A stretch of 64,000 bases of DNA from Hyphomicrobiales bacterium. GTDB lineage: Bacteria; Pseudomonadota; Alphaproteobacteria; Rhizobiales; Beijerinckiaceae. Under the pieces are notes generated by a model. It was not told the origin of the DNA. It saw only the letters and a program-made list of their open reading frames with translations, and ran no database searches. Every line of letters starts with the position of its first letter. Within the stretch, counting starts at the first letter, position 1. Shown in pieces: positions 41,502 to 53,479 of this stretch. A program made the position numbers and the translations under genes. The stretch is from the NCBI GenBank assembly GCA_019075905.1, contig JAGXAM010000013.1, positions 1 through 64,000 of the forward strand, written 5' to 3'.

Positions 41502-42614
41502 TTAGCTCCCTTGGGTTGTCCTGTGGTTTGGTTCCGCAGGTTGGTTGCCGACCGAAATGGCCGGTAATTCTGTTGCAGGTCGGGATGAGGCTTTCGCCAT
41601 CATATCCCGCACTGATGTAACCAAGCGGCGCAAGGCACCGGCAATGCCATGGGGGGCCAGCAGCAGGATCGCGATGAGAAACACGCCATAGACCGCCCAG
41701 GGCAGCGCTTTGGCGCTTTCGCCAAACATGTCCGAGAAGGAATCGGCCAGATTGGGCACAAACTCGATGAAAATCGCTCCGGCCAGCATGCCCCACAAGG
41801 AGCCAAGCCCGCCCACCACCATGCCAACCAGAAGCGACAGCGACAGAAACACGCTGTAACTGTCCGGGGCGACAAACCCGACCAGCGCCGCATCGAGCGC
41901 TCCGGCGACGCCGGCATAAAGTGCTGCGATACCAAAGCATGTGGCCTTCACCATGGCAGAATTGATGCCCATGGTCTGTGCCGCAACGGGATGATCACGC
42001 AGGGCCACCATCGCCCGGCCCACGCGGCCTGAAACCAGATTCTGGGCAATGAACAGCATCACTAGGGCGGCGGCAAGGCAACACAGGAACAAAAATTGAT
42101 CCTGATTGATCGGCAGATGCAGTGGCACTTTCGGCTTGTCGACCTGCAGGCCGCTGGTGCCACCGGTAAAGGCGTCAAAGCGCTTGTAATTGAGGATGCC
42201 CGGCATGGTGATTGCCAGAGCAAAAGTCGCCAGCGCCAGATAAAGCCCTTCGAGCCGCAGCGCCGGCATGCCAAACCCGAACCCGGCGATAAAGCAAAGG
42301 CCCGCCATGATCGGCAAGGTCAGCCACCACGGCACGCTAAGATGCGCCATCAAAATCGCCGCGCCATAGCCACCTATGGCGAAAAACGCACCGTGCCCCA
42401 GCGAGATCGAGCCGTTGAAGCCGGTCAAAAGGTTGAGGCCGATCAGCGCGATCATGTAGATCAGCACCTGGGCATATTGAAAGAGGTGATAGCCGCTCGC
42501 GCTAAAGGCCAGCAGCAGGCCGATGATCAGCGCTGCTGCGAAGGCTGGGGCGCGGCCCGGCATCCGGCGTGGCAATCTCGCAATATCTGGCTTGATGCCC
42601 GCCGGGACGCTCAT
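41502..42614 (-). CDS. livM: HAAT-type ABC transporter permease (LivM)
   Basis: The 370-residue membrane protein has the LivM pattern: MIALIGLNLLTGFNGSISLG, RLEGLYLALATFALAITMPG and the coupling segment RAMVALRDHPVAAQTMGINS. A polar 40-residue C-terminal tail follows the last helix. It pairs with the LivH-type permease encoded four bases upstream. Confidence 0.92.
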   Translation of the reverse strand: MSVPAGIKPDIARLPRRMPGRAPAFAAALIIGLLLAFSASGYHLFQYAQVLIYMIALIGLNLLTGFNGSISLGHGAFFAIGGYGAAILMAHLSVPWWLTLPIMAGLCFIAGFGFGMPALRLEGLYLALATFALAITMPGILNYKRFDAFTGGTSGLQVDKPKVPLHLPINQDQFLFLCCLAAALVMLFIAQNLVSGRVGRAMVALRDHPVAAQTMGINSAMVKATCFGIAALYAGVAGALDAALVGFVAPDSYSVFLSLSLLVGMVVGGLGSLWGMLAGAIFIEFVPNLADSFSDMFGESAKALPWAVYGVFLIAILLLAPHGIAGALRRLVTSVRDMMAKASSRPATELPAISVGNQPAEPNHRTTQGS

Positions 42615-42618
42615 GGCC

Positions 42619-43491
42619 CTAGACCCGCGTTACGATGGTGCGACCGAACAGGCCGGAAGGGCGAACCAGCAGCACGCCGATGATCATCGTCAGGGCTACC
42701 GCGAGCTGCAATTGCGTGCCGACGAGATAGGCTCCAACCAGATTGACGCTGACCCCCACGATCAAGCCTCCCAGCACCGCCCCCCATGGATTGTTGATGC
42801 CGCCCAGCACGGCCCCGGCAAAACCATAGAGCAGCAGCGAACTCATCATCGAGGGATCGAGATAGACAAGGGGCGCGGCCATCATGCCGGCAATCGACCC
42901 GATGGCCGCAGCAAGGCCCCAGCCCAACGCCAGCATCCAGCCCACCTTGATCCCGACAAGGCGGCTTGAGGCCGGATTTTGCGCTGCCGCTCGCATGGCA
43001 AGCCCCAGCGTCGTGAAGCGGAAGAACGCCCAAACCACAGCCATCACTATCAATGTCACCAGCAGAATTCCCGATTGGTGCGAGGATACCAGCGGGTTGT
43101 TGAACCAGTTATGATCAGGAAACGGCGAGGGAAACTCCTGCAACTGGTAGCCGAAAATCCAGCCGACGACGCTGTCGATGATAAACACCAGCGCGATGAA
43201 CACGATCACCACCGTCAGCACCGGGGCGCTGGCAAAGCGGCGGATGATCAGCCGTTCAATCAGCACTCCAGCCGCAAAGGACAGGATAACCGTCAGAAAA
43301 AAAGCCAGCCAATAGGGCACCCTGTGCTGGATCAACTGCCAGGCCAGATAGGTCGAAGCCATGGCCATTTCGCCCTGCGCAAAATTGAGCAGCGCCGTCG
43401 CCTGAAATATCATCACCAGCGACAGCGCCAGAATGGCGAAGATGCCGCCCATGGCGAGGCCGGAAAAGCATTGATTGAGGAAGGCTGTCAT
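42619..43491 (-). CDS. livH: HAAT-type ABC transporter permease (LivH)
   Basis: The 290-residue protein starts FLNQCFSGLAMGGIFAILAL and has QATALLNFAQGEMAMASTYL, then TLGLAMRAAAQNPASSRLVG and GFAGAVLGGINNPWGAVLGG, the LivH layout. ATG 43491 is preferred over the TTG at 43497 because GAGGAA lies at a workable distance. It follows livF by 12 bases. Confidence 0.92.
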   Translation of the reverse strand: MTAFLNQCFSGLAMGGIFAILALSLVMIFQATALLNFAQGEMAMASTYLAWQLIQHRVPYWLAFFLTVILSFAAGVLIERLIIRRFASAPVLTVVIVFIALVFIIDSVVGWIFGYQLQEFPSPFPDHNWFNNPLVSSHQSGILLVTLIVMAVVWAFFRFTTLGLAMRAAAQNPASSRLVGIKVGWMLALGWGLAAAIGSIAGMMAAPLVYLDPSMMSSLLLYGFAGAVLGGINNPWGAVLGGLIVGVSVNLVGAYLVGTQLQLAVALTMIIGVLLVRPSGLFGRTIVTRV

Positions 43492-43503
43492 CGGCAATAT
43501 TCC

Positions 43504-44217
43504 TCAATAGCCAAGGTAGGCGCGGCGCACCGCATCATCGGCGCTCACAAGGCTGGCCGGCCCGGCGAGCGCCACGGTGCCGGTTTCGATCAGCACTGCA
43601 TGATCAGCAAGATCAAGCGCAGCGCGGACATTCTGTTCGACGATGAGCAGGCTCACCTGGCGCATCGCGTTGATCTGTCGCAGGGTCGCGAAAATATCCT
43701 TCACCACCAGCGGCGCAAGCCCGAAGGAAGGCTCGTCCAGCAGCAGCAGCCGCGGGCGCAAGATCAGCGCACGGGCTATGGCTAGCATCTGTTGTTCGCC
43801 GCCGGACAACGTCCCCGCCTGTTGAAAAAGACGCTCTTTCAGGCGCGGAAACAGCACAAATATCCCGGCGAGATCATCGGCCACGGCGGCTTTGTCGCGT
43901 CGCACATAGGCCCCCAGCGTCAGGTTTTCGGAAACCGTCAGGCCGGTGAAGGTGCCGCGCCCGTCCGGCACATGGGCGATGCCGCACCGCACGATCTCCT
44001 CGGTCGTCATCGGGCAAAGGTCGCGGCCCGCAAACTGCAGGCTGCCCTCACGCCGGATCATGCCGCAAAGCGCCCGCAAAATCGTGGTCTTGCCCGCGCC
44101 ATTGGCGCCGAGCAACGCCGTCACGCCACCCTCCTCGACGGTGAAATCAAGGCCATGCACCACTTCCACCGGCCCATAACCAGCCTTCAGGCCCTTGACA
44201 TCGAGGAGAATGGTCAT
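43504..44217 (-). CDS. livF: HAAT-type ABC transporter ATP-binding protein (LivF)
   Basis: A 237-residue ATPase with Walker A LLGANGAGKTTILRAL, LivF-type GIAHVPDGRGTFTGLTVSEN, signature LSGGEQQMLAIARAL and Walker B LLLLDEPSFGLAP. Its ATG overlaps the livG stop by four bases. Confidence 0.94.
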   Translation of the reverse strand: MTILLDVKGLKAGYGPVEVVHGLDFTVEEGGVTALLGANGAGKTTILRALCGMIRREGSLQFAGRDLCPMTTEEIVRCGIAHVPDGRGTFTGLTVSENLTLGAYVRRDKAAVADDLAGIFVLFPRLKERLFQQAGTLSGGEQQMLAIARALILRPRLLLLDEPSFGLAPLVVKDIFATLRQINAMRQVSLLIVEQNVRAALDLADHAVLIETGTVALAGPASLVSADDAVRRAYLGY

Positions 44218-44993
44218 GCCGCCTCGTCCCCCAGATAGGCTTTCAGCACTTGGGCATCGGCCTGCACATGCGCTGGCGTGCCATCGGCGATGACCCGGCC
44301 AAAATTCAGCGCCACAACCTGATCCGACACGCGCATGACGAGGTTCATGTGATGCTCGACCAGCAGGACCGCGACCTTGCGGCGGTCGCGAATGGCGCGG
44401 ATTTCGGCAATCAGGCCCTCGACCTCTTCATGGTTGAGGCCGGCGGCCGGTTCATCGAGAAGCAGCAGGCGCGGGTTCATGGCCAGAGCCCGCGCCATTT
44501 CCACCCGCTTGCGCGTGCCGAACGGCAATTGCCCGACTGCGCGGTGGGCAATGGCATCAAGCCCGAATTCCTCGACCAGGCTTTCGGCCCGGGCGCGAAT
44601 GCGCTTTTCTTCGTCGCGCTCGGCTCGCCGCCGCAGCGCCGCCGCAACGAAGCCGGCCCGCCCGAGGCCATGCGCGCCCACCATGACATTGTCGAGCACG
44701 CTCATCTCATTGAACAGCGCCACATTCTGGAACGTGCGGGCAATGCCGAGCCGGGCAATATCATGGCGACGCAACCCCAGCAGCGACGTGCCGGCAAAGG
44801 TAATGTTGCCCGATGAAACGTCGTAGAGCCGCGACAGGCAGTTGAACAATGTGGTTTTTCCGGCGCCGTTCGGGCCGATCAACCCGCAGATTTTTTCGGG
44901 AGCCAGCGAAAAGGTCACATCCTTGAGGGCGACAATGCCGCCGAACCGCATGCTGACGCCAACAACATCAAGCAGCGGCGCGTCCCCGCTCAT
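44214..44993 (-). CDS. livG: HAAT-type ABC transporter ATP-binding protein (LivG)
   Basis: A 259-residue ATPase with Walker A LIGPNGAGKTTLFNCL, RTFQNVALFNEMSVLDN, signature LPFGTRKRVEMARAL (glutamine of LSxGQ replaced), Walker B LLLLDEPAAGLNHEE and switch histidine in LLVEHHMNLVMRVS. The ATG at 44993 is preferred to one at 45023. It is the first gene of the third transporter operon and has operator-like repeats upstream. Confidence 0.93.
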   Translation of the reverse strand: MSGDAPLLDVVGVSMRFGGIVALKDVTFSLAPEKICGLIGPNGAGKTTLFNCLSRLYDVSSGNITFAGTSLLGLRRHDIARLGIARTFQNVALFNEMSVLDNVMVGAHGLGRAGFVAAALRRRAERDEEKRIRARAESLVEEFGLDAIAHRAVGQLPFGTRKRVEMARALAMNPRLLLLDEPAAGLNHEEVEGLIAEIRAIRDRRKVAVLLVEHHMNLVMRVSDQVVALNFGRVIADGTPAHVQADAQVLKAYLGDEAA

Positions 44994-45080
44994 GCCCGCG
45001 GCCTCGCAGCCAGGCCGCGCCAAAGTGATCCCGCCTCGACAGCCTCGTGCACCGCCCTGGTCCCCGGTGATTTTTTATCG

Positions 45081-45105
45081 TTAGTTCATGATGCAACTAT
45101 GTTGC
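45081..45105. promoter_or_regulatory. Overlapping inverted repeats upstream of the third liv-type operon
   Basis: TAGTT-N8-AACTA (45082-45099) overlaps GCAAC-TAT-GTTGC (45093-45105), about 90-110 bases before the livG start. Such roughly 18-base palindromes are the usual targets of MarR-family repressors of aromatic-acid catabolism. No MarR gene is nearby, so the binder is not known. Confidence 0.4.
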
Positions 45106-45174
45106 GGCCATAGCAAGGGCCTTGTCGATGGCGCGATCCATGAATATCCCGGCCCGTGGCAAAGCCCGGACAAC

Positions 45175-46245
45175 TCAGAACCCGGCGCGGAAGGCCATGT
45201 AGCGCTTGGCGACTTCGCGCGCAAAATGCGGTGTCGAATCAACGCATTCGTAGGAGAATTGCTCCAGTTTGCCCCGATAGCGCCGCACCGCACCCGCCTC
45301 CACTAGCCGGTCGATGAAGCGCGTCATTTTCGGATGGCCCTTGCCGGACGGGATATAGACATGCACCGGCACGCCGGTCGCGGTGGCCTCGCCCACCATA
45401 TTGACACTGTCACCGGTGACGATGATCGCTGCCGCCCGCGCCAGAATGCTGACATAGGGATTGATGCCGACCCGGTTCCAGACAAAGGCCCGCGTGCCGA
45501 GCAGCCCGGCCCGGTCAAGCGCATCGCGGATGGTTTCCAGCAATTCAGGCGGTGTGCGCCGCGATGGCGTCACCATCAGCCCATAGCCGCCGCTGGCGTG
45601 GCGCACGGCAATTTCCGCCAGCCGGTCGGAATCCGCCGCCGTGAAATCATAATGGCCGCTAACCCCGCCCAAAATCATCGCCAGCCGCGGTTGCGGCAGC
45701 ACATCAAGGCGCGGATCGGGCGTATCATGGGCATCGCGAAGCACCTCCGGCGACAGGCCGTGCGGCGAGGTCATGGCGGTGATGATATTGTCGGCCCGCA
45801 ATGTGTCATGCATCGGCAGGCACAACACATCGGCGGTCTTGGCGCCGGTATAGGGGTCCTTCATGAAAACCGTGAAGCTGCGCCCGCCCGATGCGCGCTT
45901 GACATGCCGCAGATAGGGCACCGTGCGGCGGCCGGCAGCTATCGCAATATCGGGAAAGGGTGGTGCTACCGGGCTGCCCGGCTTGTAATGGGCATCACGC
46001 GGATCAATCGGCCCCCAGGGCATAAGCGCCGCAAACAGGCCGCGCGGGCGCACGAGATGGCGCTGCGGCTTCAGGCCCAGCGCATGCGCGAGGCCGAAAC
46101 ATTGCACCTCATCGCCGATCTTGCCATCGGTAATCACCCACACCGAAGGCGTGCCGACCAGCTCCAGCCCCGGCACGCGCGGCTCGCTCACCGCATATTG
46201 GGCGCGGTCATCGGGGGTTTTGCCTTTGGCGTGGCCTTTGCTCAT
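45175..46245 (-). CDS. Mitochondrial fission ELM1-like protein (DUF1022 family)
   Basis: The 356-residue protein has the family phrases [56 protein letters not shown] and [20 protein letters not shown]. The fold resembles GT-B glycosyltransferases, and bacterial members are uncharacterised, though linked to envelope functions. It overlaps greA by four bases, a common alphaproteobacterial arrangement. Confidence 0.9.
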   Translation of the reverse strand: MSKGHAKGKTPDDRAQYAVSEPRVPGLELVGTPSVWVITDGKIGDEVQCFGLAHALGLKPQRHLVRPRGLFAALMPWGPIDPRDAHYKPGSPVAPPFPDIAIAAGRRTVPYLRHVKRASGGRSFTVFMKDPYTGAKTADVLCLPMHDTLRADNIITAMTSPHGLSPEVLRDAHDTPDPRLDVLPQPRLAMILGGVSGHYDFTAADSDRLAEIAVRHASGGYGLMVTPSRRTPPELLETIRDALDRAGLLGTRAFVWNRVGINPYVSILARAAAIIVTGDSVNMVGEATATGVPVHVYIPSGKGHPKMTRFIDRLVEAGAVRRYRGKLEQFSYECVDSTPHFAREVAKRYMAFRAGF

Positions 46246-46715
46246 GCAAATGCAATCTTGGTGATTTCGTAAGAGCGGCGCCCGCCCGGCGTCGCCACTT
46301 CGACGCTGCTGTTGACCTTCTTGCCAATCAGGGCGCGGGCGATCGGCGAGGTGATGGAAATGCGCCCCGATTTGATATCCGCCTCGCTCTCGCCAACTAT
46401 GAGATAGACCTTCTGCACCTCGGTCTCTTCATCGATCAGGGTCACGGTGGCACCGAATTTGACGGTATCGCCCGAGAGCTTGGAAATATCGATGACTTCC
46501 GCCCGCGACAGCTTGTCTTCGAGTTCGTTGATGCGGCCCTCGTTGAGCGACTGGGCTTCCTTGGCGGAATGATATTCAGCATTTTCCGAAAGATCACCAT
46601 GGGCGCGCGCCTCGGAAATCGCCTCGATGATGCGCGGACGTTCAACCTGCTGGCGGTGCTTCAACTCGTCCTGCATGGCGGCGAAGCCGGTCGTGGTAAT
46701 AGGAAATCTTTCCAT
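46242..46715 (-). CDS. greA: Transcription elongation factor GreA
   Basis: The 157-residue protein has the N-terminal coiled coil ([20 protein letters not shown], then [17 protein letters not shown] with the acidic tip residues) and the C-terminal FKBP-like domain with [20 protein letters not shown]. It stimulates RNA polymerase to cleave backtracked transcripts. It is 93 bases downstream of carB and is followed by the ELM1-like gene. Confidence 0.96.
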   Translation of the reverse strand: MERFPITTTGFAAMQDELKHRQQVERPRIIEAISEARAHGDLSENAEYHSAKEAQSLNEGRINELEDKLSRAEVIDISKLSGDTVKFGATVTLIDEETEVQKVYLIVGESEADIKSGRISITSPIARALIGKKVNSSVEVATPGGRRSYEITKIAFA

Positions 46716-46808
46716 GGTCTTCGTTCCGGTTTGGCTAATGCTTCGTAATGACGCCGTCCCTGAAGGGGCAGCGCCGTGCTCAAATCTTCGCTGGCAACAT
46801 CATAACGC

Positions 46809-50144
<3,336 letters not shown>

Positions 50145-50366
50145 GTCAGGCCTGTCGTTTCAGGGGCGGCGGCGCGAACGAGCCCCGCGCTACCGCCCGG
50201 TTGGGAAAATTCTGCAAAGTCCAGAAAAAATCCGCGACGCGAACCTTGGTCAGGCAGCCGGGATTTAGCCCTGCTCTAACCTAAAAGTCCGCGCAAGCCA
50301 ACCCGCATCCAGCGCCGTGCGCAGGAAATTGCTGAAAAGCGTCAGGGAGCGGTGCCGATAGAGCGA

Positions 50367-50747
50367 TCAGGCCGCCAGCAGGCGGCCGACTTCATTGACC
50401 AGGTCCCTGAGATGAAAGGGCTTGGACAGGATTTTGGCATCGCGCGGCGCATTGTTGCCGGCATTGAGGGCCACGGCGGCAAAGCCGGTGATGAACATGA
50501 CCTTGATGTCGGGATCGAGTTCGGTGGCACGGCGCGCCAGCTCAATTCCATCCATTTCCGGCATCACAATGTCGGTCAGCAGCAATTCGAACGGTTCTTC
50601 GCGCAGCCGGTGATAGGCCGACAGGCCATTGTCGAAAGAGGCGACGTCATAGCCGGCATTCTGCAGGGCCTTCACGAGAAAGCGACGCATGTCGGTATCG
50701 TCCTCGGCGAGCAGGATTTTGGCTGTCATCTCGGGCGCTTCCGTCAT
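50367..50747 (-). CDS. cpdR: Cell-cycle response regulator CpdR
   Basis: The 126-residue single receiver domain begins with a short leader then AKILLAEDDTDMRRFLVKAL, has the phosphoacceptor in LLTDIVMPEMDGIELA and Lys in LSKPFHLRDLVNEV. In Caulobacter and rhizobia, unphosphorylated CpdR brings the ClpXP protease to the pole to degrade CtrA, and it is phosphorylated by CckA-ChpT. ATG 50747 follows GTGAGG; an internal ATG at 50729 is the alternative. Confidence 0.88.
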   Translation of the reverse strand: MTEAPEMTAKILLAEDDTDMRRFLVKALQNAGYDVASFDNGLSAYHRLREEPFELLLTDIVMPEMDGIELARRATELDPDIKVMFITGFAAVALNAGNNAPRDAKILSKPFHLRDLVNEVGRLLAA

Positions 50748-50910
50748 AATAACCTCACGTTGTGTCCCGTCATGATAGACAGGCTTTTGGTAAACAGCCG
50801 GTGAACGACGCGCATAAACTCCTGAAATTTGCACGCAACCCGGCCTTGCCAAGACACGAAACTGATTGCTAGCATTGCCGCGAGGCATCAAGCGCTCACA
50901 GGGTGGCATA

Positions 50911-51867
50911 ATGGCGCGCAACAACGATCCTGAACACAGCCGCCTCGATGACGCTGCCCGCGCCGGATGGCTATATTATGTCGCCGACAACAGCCAGGAC
51001 GAGATCGCCCGCAAGCTCGGGGTCTCGCGGCAGGTGGCGCAAAGGTTGGTGTCGCTCGCGGTCAGCCGCCAGCTCATCAAGGTGCGGCTCGACCATCCAG
51101 TCGCGGCTTGCATGGCTCTCGGGCAAAAGCTGCAGGCAACCTTTGGCCTGCAATATTGCAATGTGGTGCCCTCTGACCCGGAAAGCCGCTCTACGACTCT
51201 CGGCACCGCCCAGGCCGCGGCCGATTGCCTTGAACATGTATTGCGCTCGCCAACCCCCATGGTGATCGCGCTCGGCACCGGCCGCTCGGTGCGCGCCGCC
51301 GTGACGCAATTGCCGAAAATGGATTGTCCGCAGCACAAGATCATTTCCTTGATGGGCAATATCGCCGCTGATGGCTCAGCCAGCTTCTTTGATGTCATCA
51401 GCGGCATTGCTGACCGCATCAATGCCCCGCATTTTCCGCTGCCGGTGCCGGTGTTCGTCTCCTCGCCGGAAGAAAAAGACGCCATCCTCACCCTGCGCAG
51501 CGTCCAGAACATTTATGCCCTGGCGGCGCGCGCTGCCTTCACCATGGTGGGTATCGGCAACATCGGTGATGATGCGCCCCTGCTGCTCGACGGTTTCATT
51601 GATCGCAACGAGATGCGCGTGCTCGTCAATGCCGGCGCTGTCGGCGAAATCGGTGGCCGGGCTTTCTCCGCTTCGGGGGTGTTTCTCGAAGGCCTCACCA
51701 ACGAGCGGGTGGTCGGGGCACCGGTCCGGCGCGACGGCGCGCGAGTGATCGGCGTCGCCATGGGCGTCAACAAGCGCCGCTCGATTCTGGGGGCGTTGCG
51801 CGGCCAGCTGGTCAATGGTCTCATCACCGATGAAGCGACCGCAACCGCCCTTTTGGATATGGCCTGA
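50911..51867 (+). CDS. SorC-family sugar-binding transcriptional regulator
   Basis: The 318-residue protein has an N-terminal helix-turn-helix (YYVADNSQDEIARKLGVSRQ, VAQRLVSLAVSRQLIKVRL) and a C-terminal sugar-phosphate-binding domain with MVIALGTGRSVRAAVTQLP, FTMVGIGNIGDDAPLLLDG and VIGVAMGVNKRRSILGALRG, as in DeoR/SorC-type regulators. It is upstream of the polyol operon on the same strand and is its probable regulator, sensing a phosphorylated product such as a ketose phosphate. Confidence 0.9.
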   Translation: MARNNDPEHSRLDDAARAGWLYYVADNSQDEIARKLGVSRQVAQRLVSLAVSRQLIKVRLDHPVAACMALGQKLQATFGLQYCNVVPSDPESRSTTLGTAQAAADCLEHVLRSPTPMVIALGTGRSVRAAVTQLPKMDCPQHKIISLMGNIAADGSASFFDVISGIADRINAPHFPLPVPVFVSSPEEKDAILTLRSVQNIYALAARAAFTMVGIGNIGDDAPLLLDGFIDRNEMRVLVNAGAVGEIGGRAFSASGVFLEGLTNERVVGAPVRRDGARVIGVAMGVNKRRSILGALRGQLVNGLITDEATATALLDMA

Positions 51868-51918
51868 TAAGCCCCTGGCCTGAAAATCATTCATAGCCTG
51901 AAATAATTTTGGCGTGAC

Positions 51919-51985
51919 CGGCAAAAGCCGATTGACACAAAGCTGCCGCAATGTGATTATTTGCTTGCGTGTAGGGCAAAAGCCC
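51919..51985. promoter_or_regulatory. Paired GGCAAAAGCC palindromes flanking the polyol-operon promoter
   Basis: CGGCAAAAGCCG (51919-51930) and GGGCAAAAGCCC (51974-51985) share the palindromic core GGCAAAAGCC and lie 55 bases apart on either side of the promoter. They could be regulator half-operators or, in RNA, hairpins; only the second would be transcribed. Confidence 0.45.
51932..51960 (+). promoter_or_regulatory. Sigma70 promoter of the polyol transport/catabolism operon
   Basis: A perfect -35 TTGACA (51932-51937) is separated by 17 bases from GATTAT (51955-51960). The binding-protein start codon lies 48 bases after the -10 and has CGGAGGAACG before it. Confidence 0.65.
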
Positions 51986-52007
51986 ACAACCCTCGGAGGA
52001 ACGCAAA

Positions 52008-53321
52008 ATGAGGTTGACCAAAGCCCTTTATGCGGGCGCGTTTGCGCTTGCATTGTTGTCTACCGCTTCAGCGCAGTCATTGACCATCGCCACAGTGAAT
52101 AACGGCGACATGATCCGCATGCAGAAGCTTACCAGCGATTTCACCAAAGCTAACCCTGGCATCAAGCTGAACTGGGTGACGCTCGAAGAAAACGTTCTGC
52201 GTCAGAAGGTGACGACAGATATTGCCACCAAGGCTGGCCAATACGACATCATCACCATCGGCACCTATGAAGTTCCGATCTGGGCCAAGAAGGGCTGGCT
52301 CGTGCCGCTCGACAATCTCGGCGCGGACTATGACGTCAATGACCTGCTGCCGGCCATCCGCAGTGGTCTGAGCTACAATAACAAACTTTATGCAGCACCC
52401 TTCTACGGCGAAAGCTCGATGGTGATGTATCGCACCGACCTGATGAAAAAGGCAGGTCTGACGATGCCGAAATCACCGACCTGGGCGTTTATTGCCAAAG
52501 CTGCTGCCAAGATGAACGACCCCAAGAATGGCGTTTATGGCATCTGCCTGCGCGGCAAGGCCGGCTGGGGCGAGAATATGGCCTTCCTCACCACCCTCGC
52601 CAATTCCTATGGCGCGCGCTGGTTCAACATGAAGTGGAAGCCGCTTTTTGATGGCCCGGAATGGAAGAATGCCATCAATTATTATGTGAATCTGATGAAG
52701 GCCGATGGGCCTCCCGGCGCTTCTGCCAACGGCTTCAACGCCAATCTGACCCTGTTCAATGCCGGCAAGTGCGGCATGTGGATTGATGCCACCGTGGCAG
52801 CAGGTTTCGTGACCGACCCCAAAAAGTCCAAGGTCGCTGACAAGGTTGGTTTCGCCCTGGCTCCCAACGCCGGTCTTGGCAAGAACGCCAACTGGCTCTG
52901 GTCCTGGGCTCTCGGCATCCCGGCGGCTTCCAAGCATGTCGCGGCGGCGGAGAAGTTCATCGCCTGGGCAACCTCGAAGCACTACACCGAGCTGGTTGCC
53001 AGCAAGGAAGGCTGGGCTCGCGTGCCGCCCGGCACCCGAACCTCGCTTTACAAGAACCCGGCCTATCTGAAGGCTGCGCCCTTCGCGCAAATGACGCTGG
53101 ATTCGATTGATTCAGCTGATCCCTCGATGAATGGCACGGTCAAGAAGAAGCCCTATATCGGCGTGCAGTTCGCTGCTATCCCCGAGTTTGAAGGGCTTGG
53201 CGACACGGTCGGCCAGTATTTCTCTGGTGCTCTCGCAGGCAAGATGACGGTTGATGCTGCCCTGAAGCAGGCGCAGGATTACACCACCCGCGTGATGACC
53301 AAGGCTGGCTACATCAAGTAG
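52008..53321 (+). CDS. Polyol ABC transporter substrate-binding protein (SmoE-like)
   Basis: A Sec signal peptide ending ASAQ precedes a family-1 extracellular solute-binding fold: LTIATVNNGDMIRMQKLTSD, TTDIATKAGQYDIITIGTYE and APFYGESSMVMYRTDLMKKA are close to the sorbitol/mannitol-binding SmoE/MtlE proteins. Length is 437 residues. It is the first gene of the polyol operon and is separated from the permease genes by a strong hairpin. Confidence 0.9.
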   Translation: MRLTKALYAGAFALALLSTASAQSLTIATVNNGDMIRMQKLTSDFTKANPGIKLNWVTLEENVLRQKVTTDIATKAGQYDIITIGTYEVPIWAKKGWLVPLDNLGADYDVNDLLPAIRSGLSYNNKLYAAPFYGESSMVMYRTDLMKKAGLTMPKSPTWAFIAKAAAKMNDPKNGVYGICLRGKAGWGENMAFLTTLANSYGARWFNMKWKPLFDGPEWKNAINYYVNLMKADGPPGASANGFNANLTLFNAGKCGMWIDATVAAGFVTDPKKSKVADKVGFALAPNAGLGKNANWLWSWALGIPAASKHVAAAEKFIAWATSKHYTELVASKEGWARVPPGTRTSLYKNPAYLKAAPFAQMTLDSIDSADPSMNGTVKKKPYIGVQFAAIPEFEGLGDTVGQYFSGALAGKMTVDAALKQAQDYTTRVMTKAGYIK

Positions 53322-53360
53322 GCTTTGCCTCGCGCCGCTCGGCTCCTGGGCCGTGCGGCC

Positions 53361-53398
53361 GGCCCTCCGGCTTGGTACCTCCTCCCGGGCCGGAGGCC
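53361..53398 (+). terminator. Intercistronic hairpin between binding-protein and permease genes
   Basis: GGCC (53361-53364) plus TCCGGC (53366-53371) pair with GCCGGA (53389-53394) plus GGCC (53395-53398), with one bulged base. No T-run follows, so partial termination or mRNA 3'-end protection is more likely than full termination. It would raise binding-protein expression over the permeases. Confidence 0.5.
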
Positions 53399-53479
53399 AT
53401 TCCACTAATTGCAAAAAATATTGTGCGCTGCGCCGCGTTGATGCCGCCAGCGAAGCTTTGCTCCCATGGGAAATATCAT

